From Microbacterium sp. zg-Y625 (GTDB taxonomy: Bacteria; Actinomycetota; Actinomycetes; Actinomycetales; Microbacteriaceae), in assembly GCF_030246925.1 (NCBI RefSeq), contig NZ_CP126740.1, forward strand, positions 1,674,001-1,738,000: DNA of 64,000 nucleotides. The letters are read 5' to 3'. The notes under the pieces are model-generated. The model ran no database searches and was not told the DNA's origin. It worked only from the letters and a program-made list of their open reading frames with translations. Position numbers and translations under genes: made by a program. How positions within the stretch are numbered: position 1 is the first letter of the stretch; each line of letters opens with the position of its first letter. Shown here in pieces: positions 10,759 through 20,609 of this stretch.

Positions 10759-11856
10759 TCACACCGATATGGGGGCCGCCGACACCGTCCGGTCGATGGT
10801 GAACTGCCCGAGCACGCGGGTGCCGCTGTACAGCACTGCGGTCTGCCCGGGGGCCACGCCGTCGAACGGGGACTGCGGGGTCACCGTCAGCACGCCGTCC
10901 GAAATCTCCGCGCGCGCCGGCACCGGGTCGGAGTGCGCGCGGATCTGCACATCGCAGTGGAACGCGGTCTCGGCGGGCGGGCGGCCCGCCCAGGTGAAGC
11001 GCTCCCCCGCGATCTGGGCGGTCGCGAGGGCCTCCTTCGGGCCCACCACGACGGTGTTCGTGACGGGGCGCACCTCCAGGACGAACCGCGGCTTGCCGTC
11101 TGGCGCGGGCATGCCCAGTTGCAGACCGCGGCGCTGCCCCACGGTGAACGCGTGCGCACCCTCGTGGGTGCCCACGACCGCACCGCTGCGGTCGAGGATG
11201 TCCCCCTTCTCGGCGCCCACGCGCTCGGCGAGCCAGCCGCGGGTGTCGCCGTCGGGGATGAAGCAGATGTCGTGACTGTCCGGCTTCTGGGCGACGGACA
11301 GTCCGCGCGCCTCGGCCTCTGCTCGGACGACGGCCTTGGAGGGCGTGGTGCCGAGCGGGAAGTACGTGTGCGCCAGCTGCTCGCCGGTGAGGACTCCGAG
11401 GACGTACGACTGATCCTTCGCCGCGTCCGAGGCCCGGTGAAGCTCGAGCCCGTCCGGCCCGTCGACGAGCGTTGCATAGTGGCCCGTGCAGACGGCGTCG
11501 AACCCGAGTTCGAGCGCCCGCTCGAGAAGCGCTGCGAACTTGATCTTCTCGTTGCAGCGCATGCAGGGGTTGGGGGTGCGACCGGCCTGATACTCGGCGA
11601 TGAAGTCCGCCACGACGTCGTCGCGGAAACGTTCGGAGAAGTCCCAGACGTAGAACGGGATGCCGAGGCGATCGGCCGCACGCCGAGCGTCGAGGGCGTC
11701 CTCCACGGTGCAACATCCGCGGCTGCCGGCGCGCAGCGTTCCGCCGGCGCGCGAGAGCGCCAGGTGCACGCCGACGACGTCGTGGCCGGCGTCGACCGCG
11801 CGCGCCGCGGCCACGGCGGAATCGACGCCACCGCTCATCGCTGCAAGGATCCGCAT
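10759..11856 (-). CDS. mnmA: tRNA 2-thiouridine(34) synthase
   Basis: 365 residues. The PP-loop [11 protein letters not shown] opens the protein (about 7-17) and binds ATP. The two catalytic cysteines are in [12 protein letters not shown] (about 100) and in [11 protein letters not shown] (about 197), where the persulfide is passed to U34 of tRNA Lys, Glu and Gln. It sits directly downstream of a cysteine desulfurase gene, the expected sulfur donor. ATG start: TAGACT lies six bases upstream, and the first three bases of that box are the TAG stop of the desulfurase gene, so mnmA probably has its own leaderless transcript. Confidence 0.97.
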   Translation of the reverse strand: MRILAAMSGGVDSAVAAARAVDAGHDVVGVHLALSRAGGTLRAGSRGCCTVEDALDARRAADRLGIPFYVWDFSERFRDDVVADFIAEYQAGRTPNPCMRCNEKIKFAALLERALELGFDAVCTGHYATLVDGPDGLELHRASDAAKDQSYVLGVLTGEQLAHTYFPLGTTPSKAVVRAEAEARGLSVAQKPDSHDICFIPDGDTRGWLAERVGAEKGDILDRSGAVVGTHEGAHAFTVGQRRGLQLGMPAPDGKPRFVLEVRPVTNTVVVGPKEALATAQIAGERFTWAGRPPAETAFHCDVQIRAHSDPVPARAEISDGVLTVTPQSPFDGVAPGQTAVLYSGTRVLGQFTIDRTVSAAPISV

Positions 11857-11868
11857 CGCTCCAGTCTA
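11857..11868 (-). promoter_or_regulatory. -10 box of mnmA overlapping the stop codon of the upstream gene
   Basis: TAGACT, GGAGCG, ATG. The TAG of the box is the stop codon of the cysteine desulfurase gene, so termination codon and promoter element are the same bases. Confidence 0.6.
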
Positions 11869-13050
11869 CGAGCGGGCGCGCGCCCGGGCTCCTGCCGCCG
11901 CCGCTCGGGCATGGGCCTCGGGCAGGGCGGCCAGCAGGGCGTCGACGTCGGCCGCCGTCGTCGTGCGGCCGAGACTCACGCGCAGCACGCTCCGCGCCTC
12001 GTCGTCGGAACGCCCGAGCGCCCGCACCACGTGGGAGGGCTCGGGCACGCCGGCCTGGCATGCGGAGCCGGTCGACACGGCGATGCCGTGCTGGTCGAGC
12101 AGGAACAGCAGGGTCTCCCCCGCGACTCCCGGAAAGAGCAGGTGGGCATTGCCCGGCAGCCGGCGGTGCGCGTCGCCCAGCAGCTGAGCCTCGGGGACGA
12201 CGTGGCGGACCCCGTCCACCAGGCGATCCCGCAGCGCGCCGAGCCGTGCGGCTTCGCTCTCGCGCTCGGCGACGGCGAGCTCGGCGGCCGCGGCGAACGC
12301 CGCAGCGCCCGCGACGTCCTGCGTGCCCGACCGCAGCCCGCGCTGCTGGCCGCCGCCGTGCAGCAGTGCGGCAGGGGTCGCATGCCGCGAGACCACGAGG
12401 GCGCCGATCCCGACCGGTCCGCCGATCTTGTGGGCGGAGACGCTCAGAGCCGCCAGGCCCGTCGCCCCCGCGGCGTCGCCCCGCCAGGCGGCGAAGTCGA
12501 CGTCCAGGTACCCGAACGCGCCGACGGCATCCAGGTGCAGCGGCACACCTTCTGCCGCTGCGGCGGCGGCGAGCGCGACGACGTCGTTGACGGTGCCCAC
12601 TTCGTTGTTCGCGACGAGGGCCGTGGCCACCGCAGCGCCGGGGAGCGCCGCGGTGAACGCCGCCGTGTCGATGGCGCCCGTCGGGTGGAGCGGAACAGCG
12701 CGCACCGCCGCGCCCTGCTGAGCGTTCAGCCAGGCGACCGTGTCGAGCGTCGCATGGTGCTCGCCGTCTGGAAGCACGACGGCCCGCGCCTCGGCCGCCC
12801 GCGCCCACCACAGTCCCTTGATCGCGAGGTTGACCGATTCCGTGCCGCCCGATGTGAAGACGACCTCGATGGGGTCGGCGTGAAGCGCGGCGGCGATGCG
12901 CTCGCGGGCGTCCTCCAGCACGCGTCGCGCGGCCTGGCCCCCGCCGTGGATCGACGAGGGGTTGCCGACGGTCGCGCTCGCGGCCACCCACGCGTCGCGT
13001 GCCTCGGGCCGCAGCGGCGTGGTGGCGGCGTGGTCGAGATAGACGCTCAC
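11866..13050 (-). CDS. Cysteine desulfurase (NifS/IscS type)
   Basis: 394 residues, PLP enzyme of aminotransferase class V. YLDHAATTPL is at the N-terminus, the PLP Lys is in SAHKIGGPVGIGALV (about 193-207), and the active-site Cys loop is STGSACQAG (about 315-323). It supplies persulfide sulfur from cysteine; the neighbour mnmA suggests tRNA thiolation as a main use, though Fe-S assembly is possible. GTG start chosen because the frame upstream lacks family residues and because GAGAGT plus six bases precede this GTG. Divergent from glgX. Confidence 0.93.
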   Translation of the reverse strand: MSVYLDHAATTPLRPEARDAWVAASATVGNPSSIHGGGQAARRVLEDARERIAAALHADPIEVVFTSGGTESVNLAIKGLWWARAAEARAVVLPDGEHHATLDTVAWLNAQQGAAVRAVPLHPTGAIDTAAFTAALPGAAVATALVANNEVGTVNDVVALAAAAAAEGVPLHLDAVGAFGYLDVDFAAWRGDAAGATGLAALSVSAHKIGGPVGIGALVVSRHATPAALLHGGGQQRGLRSGTQDVAGAAAFAAAAELAVAERESEAARLGALRDRLVDGVRHVVPEAQLLGDAHRRLPGNAHLLFPGVAGETLLFLLDQHGIAVSTGSACQAGVPEPSHVVRALGRSDDEARSVLRVSLGRTTTAADVDALLAALPEAHARAAAAGARARARS

Positions 13051-13062
13051 CCCTCCACTCTC
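13051..13062 (-). promoter_or_regulatory. -10-like box of the cysteine desulfurase gene
   Basis: GAGAGT, GGAGGG, GTG. The box deviates at its first base, but the spacing is the standard six. Confidence 0.35.
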
Positions 13063-13097
13063 GCTCAGGGGCGCACACGGCGCCAGTCGGCGACGGT

Positions 13098-13109
13098 TAG
13101 TGTGGCCCC
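13098..13109 (+). promoter_or_regulatory. -10 box, leaderless start of glgX
   Basis: TAGTGT, GGCCCC, ATG. Divergent from the cysteine desulfurase promoter with under 50 bp between the two start codons' boxes. Confidence 0.55.
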
Positions 13110-15200
13110 ATGGACACCCCGAGTCCGACCCCCCTGATCGACCCCCTCGCCGAGGCGCTGCGCAGCCCCGAGTTCGACGCCCTGGGCGTGACCTTCGGCG
13201 ACGCCGGCGGCACGCTGCGGGTCTGGTCCGCCCGCGCGACCGCGATGGAAATGGTGCTGTTCGACGTCGAGGACCCGGACTGGGCCACCGGCACGGTCGC
13301 TCTCGAGCGCGGCCCCGGCAACGTCTGGCAGGGCACGTCACCGGCGCTGCGCGCAGGCACCCACTACGCGGTGCGCGCCGATGGCCCGAACACCACCGGC
13401 GACATGTTCAATTCGCAGACGCTGCTGGTGGAACCGTACGCGCGCGGCCTCGTCTCGCGGGGCGCGAGTGACTGGCGCTGCGTCGCCGTTGACGGCGGCT
13501 TCGACTGGGAGGGCGTGGTCAAGCCCGCGGTGCCGCTGGACCGCACCGTGATCTACGAAGCCCACGTGAAGGGCGTCAGCAAACGTCATCCGCACGTTCC
13601 TCCCGCGCTGCACGGCACGTACGCGGGGCTCGCGCACCCCGCCATGATCGAGCACCTGCTGAGCCTGGGGGTGACCAGCATCGAGCTGCTGCCGGTGCAC
13701 GCCTTCGCATCGGAGCCGCGCCTGCTGAACCTCGGGCTGACCAACTACTGGGGCTACAACAGCGTGGGCTACTTCGCGCCGCACGATGCGTACGCGACGG
13801 AAGCGGCGCGGCGAGCGGGACCAGAAGCGGTGCTGCGGGAGTTCAAGACGATGGTGAAGGACCTGCACGCTGTCGGCCTCGAGGTGATCCTCGACGTGGT
13901 CTACAACCACACGGCCGAAGCCGGCATCGGGGGGCCACGCACGAGCCTGCGGGGCCTCGACAACCGCGACTACTACCGGCAGCACGAAGACGGCTCGTAC
14001 ATCGACGTCACGGGATGCGGAAACTCTGTCAACACCGCGACGGATGCCGCGGCGCGCCTCGTGCTGGATTCCCTCCGCTACTGGGCGAACGACGTGCAGG
14101 TCGACGGGTTCCGCTTCGACCTGGCCGTGACGCTCGGCAGGGACGGCAGCCATGAGTTCACCCCCGACCACGCCCTCCTGCGCGCGATCGTCGAGGATCC
14201 CGCGCTGGCGGGTGTGAAGAAGATCGCCGAGCCGTGGGACGTCGGGATGGGCGGGTGGCAGACCGGCAACTTCGGCGCCGGCTGGCACGAGTGGAACGAC
14301 CGTTACCGCGACCGTGTGCGCAACTTCTGGTTGAGCGACGTCGACTACGCACGCCGCGCCTCCGCGGCGCCGGTGGGCGTGGGCGGATTCGCCACGCGCC
14401 TGGCCGGCTCGTCGAACACCTTCAGCGGGGAGCGCGGACCGCTGGCGAGCGTCAACTTCGTCACGGCGCATGACGGCTTCACCCTGCGCGACCTGGTGTC
14501 GTACGACGTCAAGCACAACCTCGGAAACGGGGAGCAGAACCGCGACGGAGCCGACACCAACCGCTCGTTCAACCACGGCGCCGAGGGGGCGACCGACGAC
14601 CCCGGCATCCTCGCCACCCGCCGCAAGGCGATGCGCAATCTTCTGGGGACGCTGCTGCTGTCCGCCGGCGTTCCCATGCTGACGGCGGGCGATGAGTTCG
14701 CCCGCACCCAGCGCGGCAACAACAACGCTTACTGCCACGACTCCCCCCTGACCTGGCTCTCGTGGGATCACGAGCCCTGGCAGCAGGATCAGTTCGCCCA
14801 CGTGCAGCGCCTCATCCGGCTGCGTCAGGAGAACCCGGCGCTGCGTCCCACTCGCTTCGCATCCGAAGAGCGGGAGGTACCCGGCGCGTCGCGGATGCAG
14901 TGGTTCGACGAGCACGGCCGCACGATGTCGGGTGACCGGTGGACCGATCCCGCCCACCGCACCCTGCAGTACGTCGCCGCCTCGACGCCGGAGCACGAGG
15001 AGCCCAACCGCATCCTTCTGATCGTGCACGGTTCCGAGCGGGACGTTGACGTCACCCTCCCCGACCTCGAGGGCGCGGAGCGGTTCGTCTCGCTCTGGTC
15101 CAGCGTCGACGAGGCTCCCGACATGCACGAGACGGTGCATGCGCCCGGCGAGATCATCGCGATTCGAGGCACGTCGATGCGGCTGTTCCGCGTGGAGTGA
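13110..15200 (+). CDS. glgX: Glycogen debranching enzyme
   Basis: 696 residues, GH13 isoamylase-type. An N-terminal CBM48 domain (about 1-130) is followed by the barrel with DVVYNHTAEA (region I, about 265-274), the nucleophile in VDGFRFDLA (region II), the acid in KIAEPWDVG (region III) and NFVTAHDGF (region IV). It hydrolyses alpha-1,6 branches of glycogen or limit dextrin. It lies 75 bp before glgE-glgB and is likely part of the same pathway, with its own leaderless start and a second promoter before glgE. Confidence 0.95.
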   Translation: MDTPSPTPLIDPLAEALRSPEFDALGVTFGDAGGTLRVWSARATAMEMVLFDVEDPDWATGTVALERGPGNVWQGTSPALRAGTHYAVRADGPNTTGDMFNSQTLLVEPYARGLVSRGASDWRCVAVDGGFDWEGVVKPAVPLDRTVIYEAHVKGVSKRHPHVPPALHGTYAGLAHPAMIEHLLSLGVTSIELLPVHAFASEPRLLNLGLTNYWGYNSVGYFAPHDAYATEAARRAGPEAVLREFKTMVKDLHAVGLEVILDVVYNHTAEAGIGGPRTSLRGLDNRDYYRQHEDGSYIDVTGCGNSVNTATDAAARLVLDSLRYWANDVQVDGFRFDLAVTLGRDGSHEFTPDHALLRAIVEDPALAGVKKIAEPWDVGMGGWQTGNFGAGWHEWNDRYRDRVRNFWLSDVDYARRASAAPVGVGGFATRLAGSSNTFSGERGPLASVNFVTAHDGFTLRDLVSYDVKHNLGNGEQNRDGADTNRSFNHGAEGATDDPGILATRRKAMRNLLGTLLLSAGVPMLTAGDEFARTQRGNNNAYCHDSPLTWLSWDHEPWQQDQFAHVQRLIRLRQENPALRPTRFASEEREVPGASRMQWFDEHGRTMSGDRWTDPAHRTLQYVAASTPEHEEPNRILLIVHGSERDVDVTLPDLEGAERFVSLWSSVDEAPDMHETVHAPGEIIAIRGTSMRLFRVE

Positions 15201-15262
15201 GGCGCAAGTGTTGTGCCCCGCGCAGCGATGCGCAAGTCCTGCGTGCCGATTGCGAGGACCGG

Positions 15263-15274
15263 TAGGTTCGAGGG
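15263..15274 (+). promoter_or_regulatory. -10 box, leaderless start of glgE
   Basis: TAGGTT, CGAGGG, GTG, in the glgX-glgE gap; the glgE-glgB pair can therefore be transcribed apart from glgX. Confidence 0.55.
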
Positions 15275-17359
15275 GTGGCCATCCCGACAACGAAAGCACC
15301 GTCGCGCCTCTGGCGGAGCACCGCAGACCTTCCCCTCCGCCCCACTTCCGCCTGGCAGCCTGAGCCGGACACCGCCGCAGGGCGCATCCCCCTGGCGCTG
15401 CCCCGGCCCAGCGTTCCGGACCCGGGGTTCCGCCCGACGGCCTTCGTCGGCGAGGCCGTACCGTTCCGGGTCACCGCCTTCCGGGAGGGTCACGACCTGA
15501 TCGGCGTGCACCTGCGTCTGTTCTCACCCACGGGCGAAGAGTCGCTGCACCGCCTGTCGCCGCTGAACGACGGGTTCGACCGGTGGAGTGTGCTCGTCTC
15601 CCCGCTGCAGCAGGGAGTCTGGCAGTTCCGCTTCGAGGCTTTCGGCGACGACTTCGCCACCTGGCAGCACGCCGCCGACGTCAAGATCGAGGCGGGTGTG
15701 GATGCCGCGCTCATGCGCGAGTCCGGCGCGCTGCTGTTCACGCGTGCCGCCGCAGAGAAGTCCCGGCCCGCCGCGGAGCGCCGCACCCTCAAGGCCGCTG
15801 CCGCGCGACTGCGGGACGCCGCGGTCGGCGATGACACGGCCCTCGAGATCGTGCGCGACGCCGAGATCGCCGCAGCCTTCGCGCACCGGCCGCTGCAGTC
15901 GCTCACGACCATCGGCCCCCTGCATGAGCTGCTCGTGGAGCGTGAGCGCGCCGGCGTGGGCGCCTGGTACGAGTTCTTCCCCCGTTCCGAAGGCGCCGAG
16001 CGCCGTGCCGACGGCACCGTGCAGAGCGGAACGTTCCGCACCGCGAGCGAGCGTCTGCCGGCGGTGGCGGCCATGGGCTTCGACGTGCTGTACCTGCCGC
16101 CCATCCACCCGATCGGCGAGACCAACCGCAAGGGACGCAACAACACGCTGCAGACCGAGCCCGGCGATCCGGGGTCCCCCTGGGCCATCGGCTCCGCCGC
16201 GGGTGGTCATGACGCCGTGCATCCCGACCTCGGCACCCTCGAGGACTTCCGCGCCTTCGTGAAGGCCGCCGCCGGGCACGGGCTGGAGGTCGCGCTCGAC
16301 CTCGCGCTGCAGGCGTCGCCCGACCACCCGTGGGTCACCGAGCACCCGGAGTGGTTCACGACTCTTCCCGACGGGTCGATCGCGTATGCCGAGAACCCCC
16401 CGAAGAAGTACCAGGACATCTATCCGGTCAACTTCGACAACGACCCCGCCGGCATCCGCGCCGAAGTGCTGAGGATCGTCCGCCACTGGATCGCCCAGGG
16501 CGTGAAGATCTTCCGCGTCGACAACCCGCACACGAAGCCCCTGCAGTTCTGGGAGTGGCTGATCGCGACGGTGGTCGACGAGGATCCGGACGTGGTGTTC
16601 CTCGCGGAGGCGTTCACCCGGCCCGCGCCGATGCAGCGTCTGGCGATCGCCGGGTTCCAACAGAGCTACTCGTACTTCACGTGGCGCAACACGAAGGCCG
16701 AGCTGGAGGAGTTCCTCGGCGCGGTCAGCGACGAGACCGCCGACTTCATGCGACCGAACCTCTTCGTGAACACTCCCGACATCCTCACCGAGTACCTGCA
16801 GTACGGGGGGCGGCCCGCCTACCGCGTGCGGGCGGCGATCGCCGCCACCGCCGGCGCCTCATACGGCGTCTATGCGGGATACGAGCTCTACGAGAACGTG
16901 GCGCGTCCGGGATCCGAAGAGAACATCGACAACGAGAAGTACGAGTACAAGCTGCGTGACTGGGCTGCGGCCGAAGCGAGCGGCGACTCTCTGGCGCCGT
17001 TCCTCACCCGGCTGAACGAGATCCGTCGCGCCCACCCGGCTCTGCGGCAGCTGCGCAATCTGCGGCTGCACTGGAGCGACGACGAGGCGATCGTCGTGTA
17101 CGCCAAGCACCTCCCGGCCGCGCTGTCGCCCGAGGGCGTGTCCGACACGATCATCGTCGTCGCGAACGTCGACCCGCATTCGGCGCGCCAGACGATGGTT
17201 CACCTGGACACCACCCAGTGGGGCGTCAAGCCCGGCGACGCGTTCGAGGTCGTCGACCTCGTCACCGGAGCCGAATGGACCTGGACCGACAACAACTTCG
17301 TGCGGCTGGATGCCTTCCACGAGCCAGCCCACATCCTGCACGTGAAGGAACGCCGATGA
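15275..17359 (+). CDS. glgE: Alpha-1,4-glucan:maltose-1-phosphate maltosyltransferase
   Basis: 694 residues, GH13_3. It has the GlgE-specific N-terminal domain (DUF3416-like, about 30-200), then [25 protein letters not shown], the nucleophile Asp in [11 protein letters not shown] (about residue 411) and the general acid Glu in FLAEAFTRP (about 440). It extends linear alpha-1,4-glucan with maltose units from maltose-1-phosphate. GTG start from the -10 spacing. Its TGA overlaps the glgB ATG by four bases (ATGA), so the chain extender and the brancher are coupled. Its usual maltose-1-P suppliers (treS, pep2/mak or glgM) are not in this window. Confidence 0.96.
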   Translation: MAIPTTKAPSRLWRSTADLPLRPTSAWQPEPDTAAGRIPLALPRPSVPDPGFRPTAFVGEAVPFRVTAFREGHDLIGVHLRLFSPTGEESLHRLSPLNDGFDRWSVLVSPLQQGVWQFRFEAFGDDFATWQHAADVKIEAGVDAALMRESGALLFTRAAAEKSRPAAERRTLKAAAARLRDAAVGDDTALEIVRDAEIAAAFAHRPLQSLTTIGPLHELLVERERAGVGAWYEFFPRSEGAERRADGTVQSGTFRTASERLPAVAAMGFDVLYLPPIHPIGETNRKGRNNTLQTEPGDPGSPWAIGSAAGGHDAVHPDLGTLEDFRAFVKAAAGHGLEVALDLALQASPDHPWVTEHPEWFTTLPDGSIAYAENPPKKYQDIYPVNFDNDPAGIRAEVLRIVRHWIAQGVKIFRVDNPHTKPLQFWEWLIATVVDEDPDVVFLAEAFTRPAPMQRLAIAGFQQSYSYFTWRNTKAELEEFLGAVSDETADFMRPNLFVNTPDILTEYLQYGGRPAYRVRAAIAATAGASYGVYAGYELYENVARPGSEENIDNEKYEYKLRDWAAAEASGDSLAPFLTRLNEIRRAHPALRQLRNLRLHWSDDEAIVVYAKHLPAALSPEGVSDTIIVVANVDPHSARQTMVHLDTTQWGVKPGDAFEVVDLVTGAEWTWTDNNFVRLDAFHEPAHILHVKERR

Positions 17360-19497
17360 CCCCGCCCGATGACCGCGTACTCGACACGGTCGCGACCGGT
17401 TCGTACCACGCCCCGCACGACGTGCTCGGCATCCACCCGGCCGGTGACGGACGCTGGGTGATCCGGGCACGCCGGCCCCTCGCGGCGACGGTGACGGCAG
17501 AGCTCGCCGACGGCGCAGAAGTGCCGCTTCACCACCTGCGGGCCGGCATCTGGGAGGGCGAGTTCGCGGCATCCGACGCTCCGGCGTACCTCCTCGCCAC
17601 GACCTACGGCGACGGCAGCGACTACACGGCAGAGGACCCCTACCGCTTCCTGCCGACGATCGGCGAGCTCGATCTGCACCTGATCGGCGAAGGGCGCCAC
17701 GAGCAGCTGTGGCACGCGCTGGGCGCCCACCTGCGCCGGCCGGCCGGCGTCGACGGCGTGGGGTTCACGGTCTGGGCGCCCAATGCGCAGGCGGTCCGCG
17801 TGGTGGGCGACTTCAACGGCTGGGACGGGCAGGGCCACTCGATGCGCTCGCTCGGCGGCACCGGAGTGTGGGAGCTGTTCGTCCCCGGTCTCGCCGTGGG
17901 CACCGTGTACAAGTTCGAGATCCTCACCCGCGGCGGACAGTGGATCCTCAAAGCCGACCCGATGGCACGCCTGGCCGAGGTGCCGCCCGGCACGGCATCC
18001 GTCGTCACCGACAGCGCGTACCGCTGGGCCGACGACGACTGGGTGGCGACGCGGGAGCGCACCTCGCCCCACGCGCAGCCCATGTCGACGTACGAGGTGC
18101 ACCTCGGCTCGTGGCGGCCGGGGCTGTCGTACCGGGACGCCGCAGACGAACTGATCGACTACGTCACCGCCCAGGGCTTCACGCATGTGGAATTCATGCC
18201 GCTCGCCGAGCACCCGTTCGGCGGCTCGTGGGGCTACCAGGTGAGCGGCTACTACGCGCCGACGAGCCGCTTCGGCGATCCGGACGACCTGCGGTTCCTG
18301 ATCGACCGCCTGCACCAGGCCGGCATCGGCGTGATCATGGACTGGGTGCCTGGGCACTTCCCCAAGGACGCCTTCGCGCTCGCCCGATTCGACGGCGACA
18401 CCCTGTACGAGCACGGCGACCCGCGCCGGGGTGAGCACCGCGACTGGGGCACGCTCATCTTCGATTACGGCCGCCGGGAGGTGCGCAACTTCCTCGTCGC
18501 GAACGCCCTGTACTGGTTCGAGGAGTTCCACGTCGACGGCCTGCGGGTGGATGCCGTGGCATCCATGCTCTACCTCGACTACTCCCGCGAACCGGGCGAG
18601 TGGGTCCCGAACATCCACGGCGGGCGGGAGAACCTCGAGGCGATCGGGTTCCTGCAGGAGGTCAACGCCACCGCGTACAAGCGCTTCCCCGGCATCGCGA
18701 TGATCGCCGAGGAGTCCACCAGCTTCCCCGGCGTCACCGCGCCGACCAGCGAGGGCGGGCTCGGATTCGGGTTCAAGTGGAACATGGGCTGGATGAACGA
18801 CTCGCTCCAGTACATCAAGCGCGACCCGATGTACCGCGCCCACCACGAGGGTGAGCTGTCGTTCTCGTTCGTCTACGCCTTCAGCGAGAACTACGTCCTG
18901 CCCATCAGCCACGACGAGGTCGTGCACGGCAAGGGAACGCTTTTCAGCCGCATGCCCGGCGATCACTGGCAGAAGCTCGCGAACATGCGCGCCTTCCTGG
19001 CCTACATGTGGGGCCACCCGGGCAAGCAGCTGCTGTTCATGGGCCAGGAGTTCGGACAGATCGCCGAGTGGTCCGAGGGACGCAGCCTCGACTGGTGGCT
19101 GCTGGACCAGCCGGCACACCAGCAGCTGCACTCCTACGTGGCGACCCTGAACCGGGTCTACCGCGAGCACCCGGCCCTCTGGCAGCGCGACCACGACGGT
19201 GCGGCGTTCTCACGGGTCGGAGGCCCGGTGTGGAACCCGAACGTCCTCGCCTTCGCGCGCCGCGACCACGACGGCGGCATGGTGACGGTCGTCTGCAACT
19301 TCTCCGGCGTGCCGGTGCACGGGTTCGAGCTCGACCTTCCCGCCGAGGGCACATGGCGCGAGGTGCTCAACACCGACGCCGCGGAGTACGGCGGGTCGGG
19401 GGTCGGCAACATGGGCGCGGTCCACGCCGGAGAGGGCGGGCGCGCGACGATGGTGCTCCCCCCGCTCGGTGTGCTCTGGCTCCGACACGACGGCTGA
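17356..19497 (+). CDS. glgB: 1,4-alpha-glucan branching enzyme
   Basis: 713 residues, GH13_9. There is an N-terminal domain with [12 protein letters not shown], a CBM48 domain (about 110-210, [10 protein letters not shown]), then the barrel with [10 protein letters not shown] (region I), the nucleophile in [15 protein letters not shown], the acid in [13 protein letters not shown] and [14 protein letters not shown] (region IV). It makes alpha-1,6 branches on the glucan made by GlgE. The ATG is in ATGA with the glgE stop. The length matches actinobacterial GlgB with an extra N-terminal module. Confidence 0.97.
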   Translation: MTPPDDRVLDTVATGSYHAPHDVLGIHPAGDGRWVIRARRPLAATVTAELADGAEVPLHHLRAGIWEGEFAASDAPAYLLATTYGDGSDYTAEDPYRFLPTIGELDLHLIGEGRHEQLWHALGAHLRRPAGVDGVGFTVWAPNAQAVRVVGDFNGWDGQGHSMRSLGGTGVWELFVPGLAVGTVYKFEILTRGGQWILKADPMARLAEVPPGTASVVTDSAYRWADDDWVATRERTSPHAQPMSTYEVHLGSWRPGLSYRDAADELIDYVTAQGFTHVEFMPLAEHPFGGSWGYQVSGYYAPTSRFGDPDDLRFLIDRLHQAGIGVIMDWVPGHFPKDAFALARFDGDTLYEHGDPRRGEHRDWGTLIFDYGRREVRNFLVANALYWFEEFHVDGLRVDAVASMLYLDYSREPGEWVPNIHGGRENLEAIGFLQEVNATAYKRFPGIAMIAEESTSFPGVTAPTSEGGLGFGFKWNMGWMNDSLQYIKRDPMYRAHHEGELSFSFVYAFSENYVLPISHDEVVHGKGTLFSRMPGDHWQKLANMRAFLAYMWGHPGKQLLFMGQEFGQIAEWSEGRSLDWWLLDQPAHQQLHSYVATLNRVYREHPALWQRDHDGAAFSRVGGPVWNPNVLAFARRDHDGGMVTVVCNFSGVPVHGFELDLPAEGTWREVLNTDAAEYGGSGVGNMGAVHAGEGGRATMVLPPLGVLWLRHDG

Positions 19498-19513
19498 CGC
19501 CCGGTCTGCTCTC

Positions 19514-19545
19514 GGGGCCGCGTGGCTCGCTCGCCATGCGGCCCC
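19514..19545. terminator. Inverted repeat after glgB, candidate bidirectional terminator
   Basis: GGGGCCGC (19514-19521) and GCGGCCCC (19538-19545) form an 8-bp stem between the convergent glgB and thioredoxin-TPR genes. No T-run follows, as is common in high-GC genomes. Confidence 0.4.
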
Positions 19546-19661
19546 GGGTTGGGTGCGCCACCCTTCGGTCGCCGCGAGCGGCCCGTCAACGGCGCGCAAC
19601 CGCACGGAGGCGACGGCCGAAGGCTTCGGGCTCCGACCCGGGACCCGCGACCCCTAGCGGG

Positions 19662-20609
19662 TCAGAACATCAGGTTGGCCAGCGCGCGACGTGCCTGCAG
19701 CACGCGCGGGTCGGCGTCACCGACGAGGCCGAACAGCTCCAGCAGACGCTCCCGCACGGCGACGCGCTCGTCCGTCGGCAGCTCCGCGAAGAGCTGCAGA
19801 AGGCGTGCGAACGCATCCTCGACGTGGCCGCCGGCCAGATCCAGGTCTGCGACGGCGAACTGGGCCGGCACGTCACGCGGCGCGGCGGCCGCCGCGGCGC
19901 GGGCCGCCTGCAGATCCAGCCCTTGCACGCGTTCGAGCAGCCGAACCTGTCCGAGGCCGGAGCGGGCCTCTTCGTCCCCGGGGTTCTCAGCGAGGGCCTG
20001 CTCGTACGCCGCGGCGGCGCGCGCGTAGTCGCCGGCTTCGATCGCGTCGAAGGCCTCGGCGTGCAGCGGGGGCAGCGCCGGCTCCGACTCCTCCGCGGCC
20101 GCTACCGGCTCCCCGGCGTCGACCGTACCCGTCACACCGTTCTGCGCGGCGAGCTGCAGCAGCTGGCCGAACACCTCGCGCACCTGCGCCTCGGGCACGG
20201 CACCGGTGAACAGCGGAACCGGCTGACCTGCGACCAGCGCGACGACCATGGGGATGGACTGGGCCCGGAAGCCCTGCGCCAGCTGCGGGTTCGCGTCGAC
20301 GTCGACCTTGGCGAGCACGAGGCGTCCGGCAAGTTCCGTGACGACCTTCTCGAGCACAGGGCTCAGCTGCTTGCAGGGCCCGCACCACTCGGCCCAGAGG
20401 TCGACGACGACGGGGACCGTGCGCGACAGTTCGAGGATCTCGCCGAAGGTCGCGTCGGTGACATCGACGATGAGGGTCGGAACGGATGCCGCCGGAGCGC
20501 CGCCCGCGGCACCGCCCGCGGAGCCCGCGGCCGGCGGCTGCGGACGGTTGCGCAGCGAGGAGAGGTCTACGGCACCGCGCAGGACGGCGCTGGAAGTCGG
20601 GTCGGTCAC
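19662..20609 (-). CDS. Thioredoxin-domain/TPR protein (CnoX/YbbN-like)
   Basis: 315 residues. The thioredoxin domain (about 45-155) keeps an intact WCGPC active site (VVDLWAEWCGPCKQLSPVL), unlike E. coli YbbN, whose site is not a CxxC. A C-terminal TPR-like region (about 185-315) is Ala- and Glu-rich (YARAAAAYEQALAENPGDEEA). The family acts as a redox-protective co-chaperone. The GTG start overlaps the upstream membrane-protein stop by four bases, so the two are made together. An N-terminal Ala/Gly/Pro linker of about 30 residues precedes the fold. Confidence 0.85.
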   Translation of the reverse strand: MTDPTSSAVLRGAVDLSSLRNRPQPPAAGSAGGAAGGAPAASVPTLIVDVTDATFGEILELSRTVPVVVDLWAEWCGPCKQLSPVLEKVVTELAGRLVLAKVDVDANPQLAQGFRAQSIPMVVALVAGQPVPLFTGAVPEAQVREVFGQLLQLAAQNGVTGTVDAGEPVAAAEESEPALPPLHAEAFDAIEAGDYARAAAAYEQALAENPGDEEARSGLGQVRLLERVQGLDLQAARAAAAAAPRDVPAQFAVADLDLAGGHVEDAFARLLQLFAELPTDERVAVRERLLELFGLVGDADPRVLQARRALANLMF

